From Lachnospira sp. (GTDB lineage: Bacteria; Bacillota; Clostridia; Lachnospirales; Lachnospiraceae): 64,000 nt of DNA. The first letter of the stretch is position 1; each line of letters opens with the position of its first letter. Shown in pieces: positions 63,471-64,000 of this stretch. The translations under genes and the position numbers were made by a program. The stretch is taken from contig JAGATQ010000017.1 of NCBI GenBank assembly GCA_017621205.1, forward strand, positions 84,669-148,668. Direction: 5' to 3'. The notes under the pieces were generated by a model. That model did not search any database. It was not told the DNA's origin and saw nothing but the letters and a program-made list of their open reading frames with translations.

Positions 63471-64000
63471 TTACTTTACTGCCTCGCTTAACTTACCCGC
63501 TTCATAATGCTCTATTCCCTTCGCATCCTTATGGGTATATATCGAATAATTATGAAAGCTCTGCAATGAGATGCTCGACTTTTCATTGCTTTGATTTCTT
63601 CCATATAAAAGCATTACCATTTCTACGGAGCTTATCTTGTCAAATTTTTTCCCATCTTTCATAATCAAATCTTCATCCTTTAGCCGTTCACTCATTCTAC
63701 TTATCGGAATCATACCCCCCTCATACTCATACGCATCATCCAGCCCCAACACATGTCCCATTTCATGTGCTGCGGAACGCTTATATATAACCGCTGATGG
63801 TACCTCATAATATTTTCCTACGTTCTGCTTTAACATCTCCTTGGTTGGCAGATAGATGGTTTTCCTGTTTTTCTTTACCACACTATTTCTTCGATAATGG
63901 GAATAATGGTACAGGCTTCGGCTGTTTTTCTTTACAGTTATGTCATCATATGTCTGCTTTGTAAAATACCAGTAGCTTCCGTTGGCAAGGGTTGGCTTTA
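63471..64000 (-). CDS. Partial zinc-metallopeptidase domain protein, 5' end outside window
   Basis: The frame is open to the window edge. The visible 176 codons read from KPTLANGSYWYFTKQTYDD through IYLPTKEM to SAAHEMGHVLGLDDAYEYEGG, a HExxHxxGxxD zinc motif of the metzincin type, then about 85 residues to YEAGKLSEAVK. It could be the C-terminal catalytic or toxin domain of a larger secreted or polymorphic protein; the upstream part would decide. A GTG at 63881 lies inside the frame and is not the real start. Confidence 0.65.
   Translation of the reverse strand, partial: KPTLANGSYWYFTKQTYDDITVKKNSRSLYHYSHYRRNSVVKKNRKTIYLPTKEMLKQNVGKYYEVPSAVIYKRSAAHEMGHVLGLDDAYEYEGGMIPISRMSERLKDEDLIMKDGKKFDKISSVEMVMLLYGRNQSNEKSSISLQSFHNYSIYTHKDAKGIEHYEAGKLSEAVK

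Overview
This 64 kb window looks like a chromosomal segment of an anaerobic, butyrate-forming Firmicute, most likely a Lachnospiraceae member (Clostridium cluster XIVa). The basis is a complete thl-crt-hbd-bcd-etfB-etfA cluster, a butyrate kinase, MurT/GatD, KdpDE-like and FtsX/MacB-like modules, strong AGGAGG ribosome binding sites and moderate GC. I cannot assign a species. No rRNA, tRNA, CRISPR array, transposase or prophage gene was seen.

Layout. 1-9.6 kb (minus strand): gltB (3' end outside the window), ptsH, a membrane diguanylate cyclase, a methyltransferase-like gene and an ABC-F ATPase broken by an in-frame TAA. 9.8-14.1 kb (plus): murT-gatD, a metallo-beta-lactamase-fold gene and buk. 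14.4-24.1 kb (minus): a 2H phosphoesterase, a large surface protein, then the butyrate operon with a near-consensus Rex box at its promoter. 24.7-32.8 kb (minus): pnp, aroD, a patatin, rpsO, truA, ribF, truB and a Cys-rich membrane protein. 32.8-40.1 kb (minus): DUF1877, MATE, a DUF4143 ATPase whose promoter sits in a perfect palindrome, a PurF homolog with a dead glutaminase domain, and a LacI-sensor/GGDEF protein. 40.4-42 kb (plus): amtB-glnK with a terminator in its leader. 42.1-44.6 kb: a KdpDE-like two-component system flanked by two tiny membrane proteins and a periodic six-half-site operator. 44.6-51.7 kb (minus): nrnA, rbfA, infB, ylxQ, ylxR, nusA and rimP, the transcription/translation cluster, separated here from truB-ribF-rpsO-pnp by about 12.6 kb. 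51.8-60.4 kb: DUF1189, an arylsulfotransferase, MATE and an ABC export system. 60.5-64 kb: a frameshifted MFS gene, then tandem paralogs of unknown membrane-anchored proteins downstream of a partial zinc-metallopeptidase gene.

How the parts work together. Acetyl-CoA goes to butyryl-CoA through Thl, Hbd, Crt and Bcd-EtfAB. Buk would make ATP from butyryl phosphate, but no phosphotransbutyrylase lies beside it. AmtB, GlnK and GltB serve ammonium uptake and assimilation. The nusA-infB and rpsO-pnp blocks serve transcription, ribosome assembly and RNA turnover.

The least ordinary content is non-coding. Long, often perfect inverted repeats sit between genes. At least one family (14.2, 22.7 and 24.3 kb) has arms that differ in sequence but stay complementary around a conserved core. 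A second group shares the end motif TCAAGCTTCGCAC. Two larger branched elements lie upstream of the 55.7 kb MATE gene. Three genes carry disruptions: a nonsense codon in the ABC-F gene, a homopolymer frameshift in the MFS gene and a nonsense codon in one tandem paralog.
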